The position numbers and the translations under genes were made by a program. This document shows positions 63,509 to 64,000 of a stretch of DNA of 64,000 bases, in pieces. The stretch's first letter is position 1. Each line of letters starts with the position of its first letter. Source of the stretch: Megachile rotundata (Eukaryota > Arthropoda > Insecta > Hymenoptera > Megachilidae); assembly GCF_050947335.1 (NCBI RefSeq), contig NC_134989.1:1977501-2041500 (forward strand), read 5' to 3'. The notes under the pieces are model-generated. The model made no database searches and was not told where the DNA came from. It was given only the letters and a program-made list of their open reading frames with translations.

Positions 63509-64000
63509 TAATTTCTATTTCATTCAATCATACAATTACGACACAGATATGAATGGAACTTATTTAGTAGTTAGGTAGTATATTAAATACATTTCAACCT
63601 TTTCGGAGGCGGCGCAAATAAAAAATATCTCAGTGAATGTTGCTGCCAATAACCAGTTGATTGTGGTATGGCGTATTGGAAATTAATAAATCCTGAGAAA
63701 GAATACGAACCATTATAGATATATTTGGTAATATTCGTAAATGTAACGACTGCATCTTCATTTCGCAACGTTTCTGATATAAATGAAATTAAATCGACTT
63801 CGTTCGCGTGTGGAAGCCATGGATCTAAGAAACTATAAACGGAGCCCACGACGCGGGAATTACCAAATTTGCGGCAGATGGGCTCTATCTTTATAGTGTA
63901 TGCGGCGATCGAGTCTTTCCGTCGCATACTCTATGAATCTAGATAGACCATAGTTACATTCTATACGCACTAAACACCTACTTCGCGGCGTGCTGTTGAG
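63509..64000 (-). mobile_element. Foldback element core, running off the window (FB5)
   Basis: It starts inside the inner arm (TTTCTATTTCATTCAATCAT) immediately after FB4 and passes CCTTTTCGGAGGCGGCGC (63600-63617) into the core, which is inverted relative to FB2 and FB3. The window ends within the core, at the segment equivalent to 30.82 kb. Confidence 0.85.
63583..63927 (-). CDS. Conserved core ORF of the foldback family, copy 3
   Basis: 114 codons starting MRRKDSIAAYTIKIEPIC, same frame and order as copies 1 and 2, through SRVVGSVYSFLDPWLPH, LISFISETLRNED and FSGFINFQY to STGYWQQ. It then reads on into the arm (LFAPPPKRLKCI). The start is chosen because MRRKD is shared by all three copies. 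Function unknown. Confidence 0.45.
   Translation of the reverse strand: MRRKDSIAAYTIKIEPICRKFGNSRVVGSVYSFLDPWLPHANEVDLISFISETLRNEDAVVTFTNITKYIYNGSYSFSGFINFQYAIPQSTGYWQQHSLRYFLFAPPPKRLKCI

Overview
This window looks like arthropod, most probably insect, nuclear DNA. It is AT-rich and packed with insect-type mobile elements: mariner, Tc1, copia, gypsy, a non-LTR retrotransposon, TTAA-flanked MITEs and foldback elements. It has almost no host coding sequence. Mellifera-type mariners and the repeat style would fit Hymenoptera, but this is inference from style and not proof. There is no bacterial gene organisation, and I found no tRNA, rRNA or CRISPR.

The only well-supported host coding piece is one internal exon on the minus strand (11612-11805) that encodes most of a PDZ domain and has good splice sites. 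A speculative first exon with promoter-like motifs lies near 3.8-4.2 kb. The rest is best read as intronic or intergenic sequence colonised by transposons.

Layout. 1-8 kb: AT-rich DNA with a hexanucleotide array, three copies of a MITE-like repeat, a dead Tc1 relic and a 36-bp tandem array. 8.5-10 kb: one arm of a foldback element. 11.6-11.8 kb: the PDZ exon. 12.3-20.8 kb: long terminal repeats of one gypsy-type family. 20.8-23.8 kb: decayed minus-strand gypsy pol that ends in the LTR at 19274-20815. 24-27 kb: a two-unit duplication, an LTR fragment and a Tc1 end. 27.6-30.2 kb: another solo gypsy LTR with a deleted mariner inside. 30.5-32 kb: a foldback element. 33-34.5 kb: two TTAA MITEs. 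35.7-36.4 kb: a solo LTR of a second family. 36.4-41 kb: AT-rich DNA without recognisable genes. 41.3-49.6 kb: a nested complex, with a Tc1 element that holds a copia element, itself broken by an intact Tc1, two TTAA MITEs and one or two solo LTRs. 49.7-53.9 kb: a foldback MITE and a TTAA element in AT-rich DNA. 54-56.6 kb: a mariner inserted into another mariner. 57-58 kb: a non-LTR reverse transcriptase fragment. 58-60.4 kb: a foldback element carrying a MITE. 60.4-62.6 kb: a solo gypsy LTR. 62.9-64 kb: two more foldback pieces, the last running off the window.

Two transposase genes look intact: Tc1 at 45512-46540 and mariner at 54132-55181. The other element genes carry stops, frameshifts, deletions or lost catalytic residues. 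Target-site duplications can be read for many insertions, so the relative order of events can be reconstructed. The most unusual material is (i) a set of TTAA-flanked MITEs with family-specific subterminal palindromes, (ii) the foldback family, whose core keeps an open frame of about 100 codons in three copies, and (iii) a repeated, apparently covarying hairpin module in the transcribed part of the gypsy LTR.
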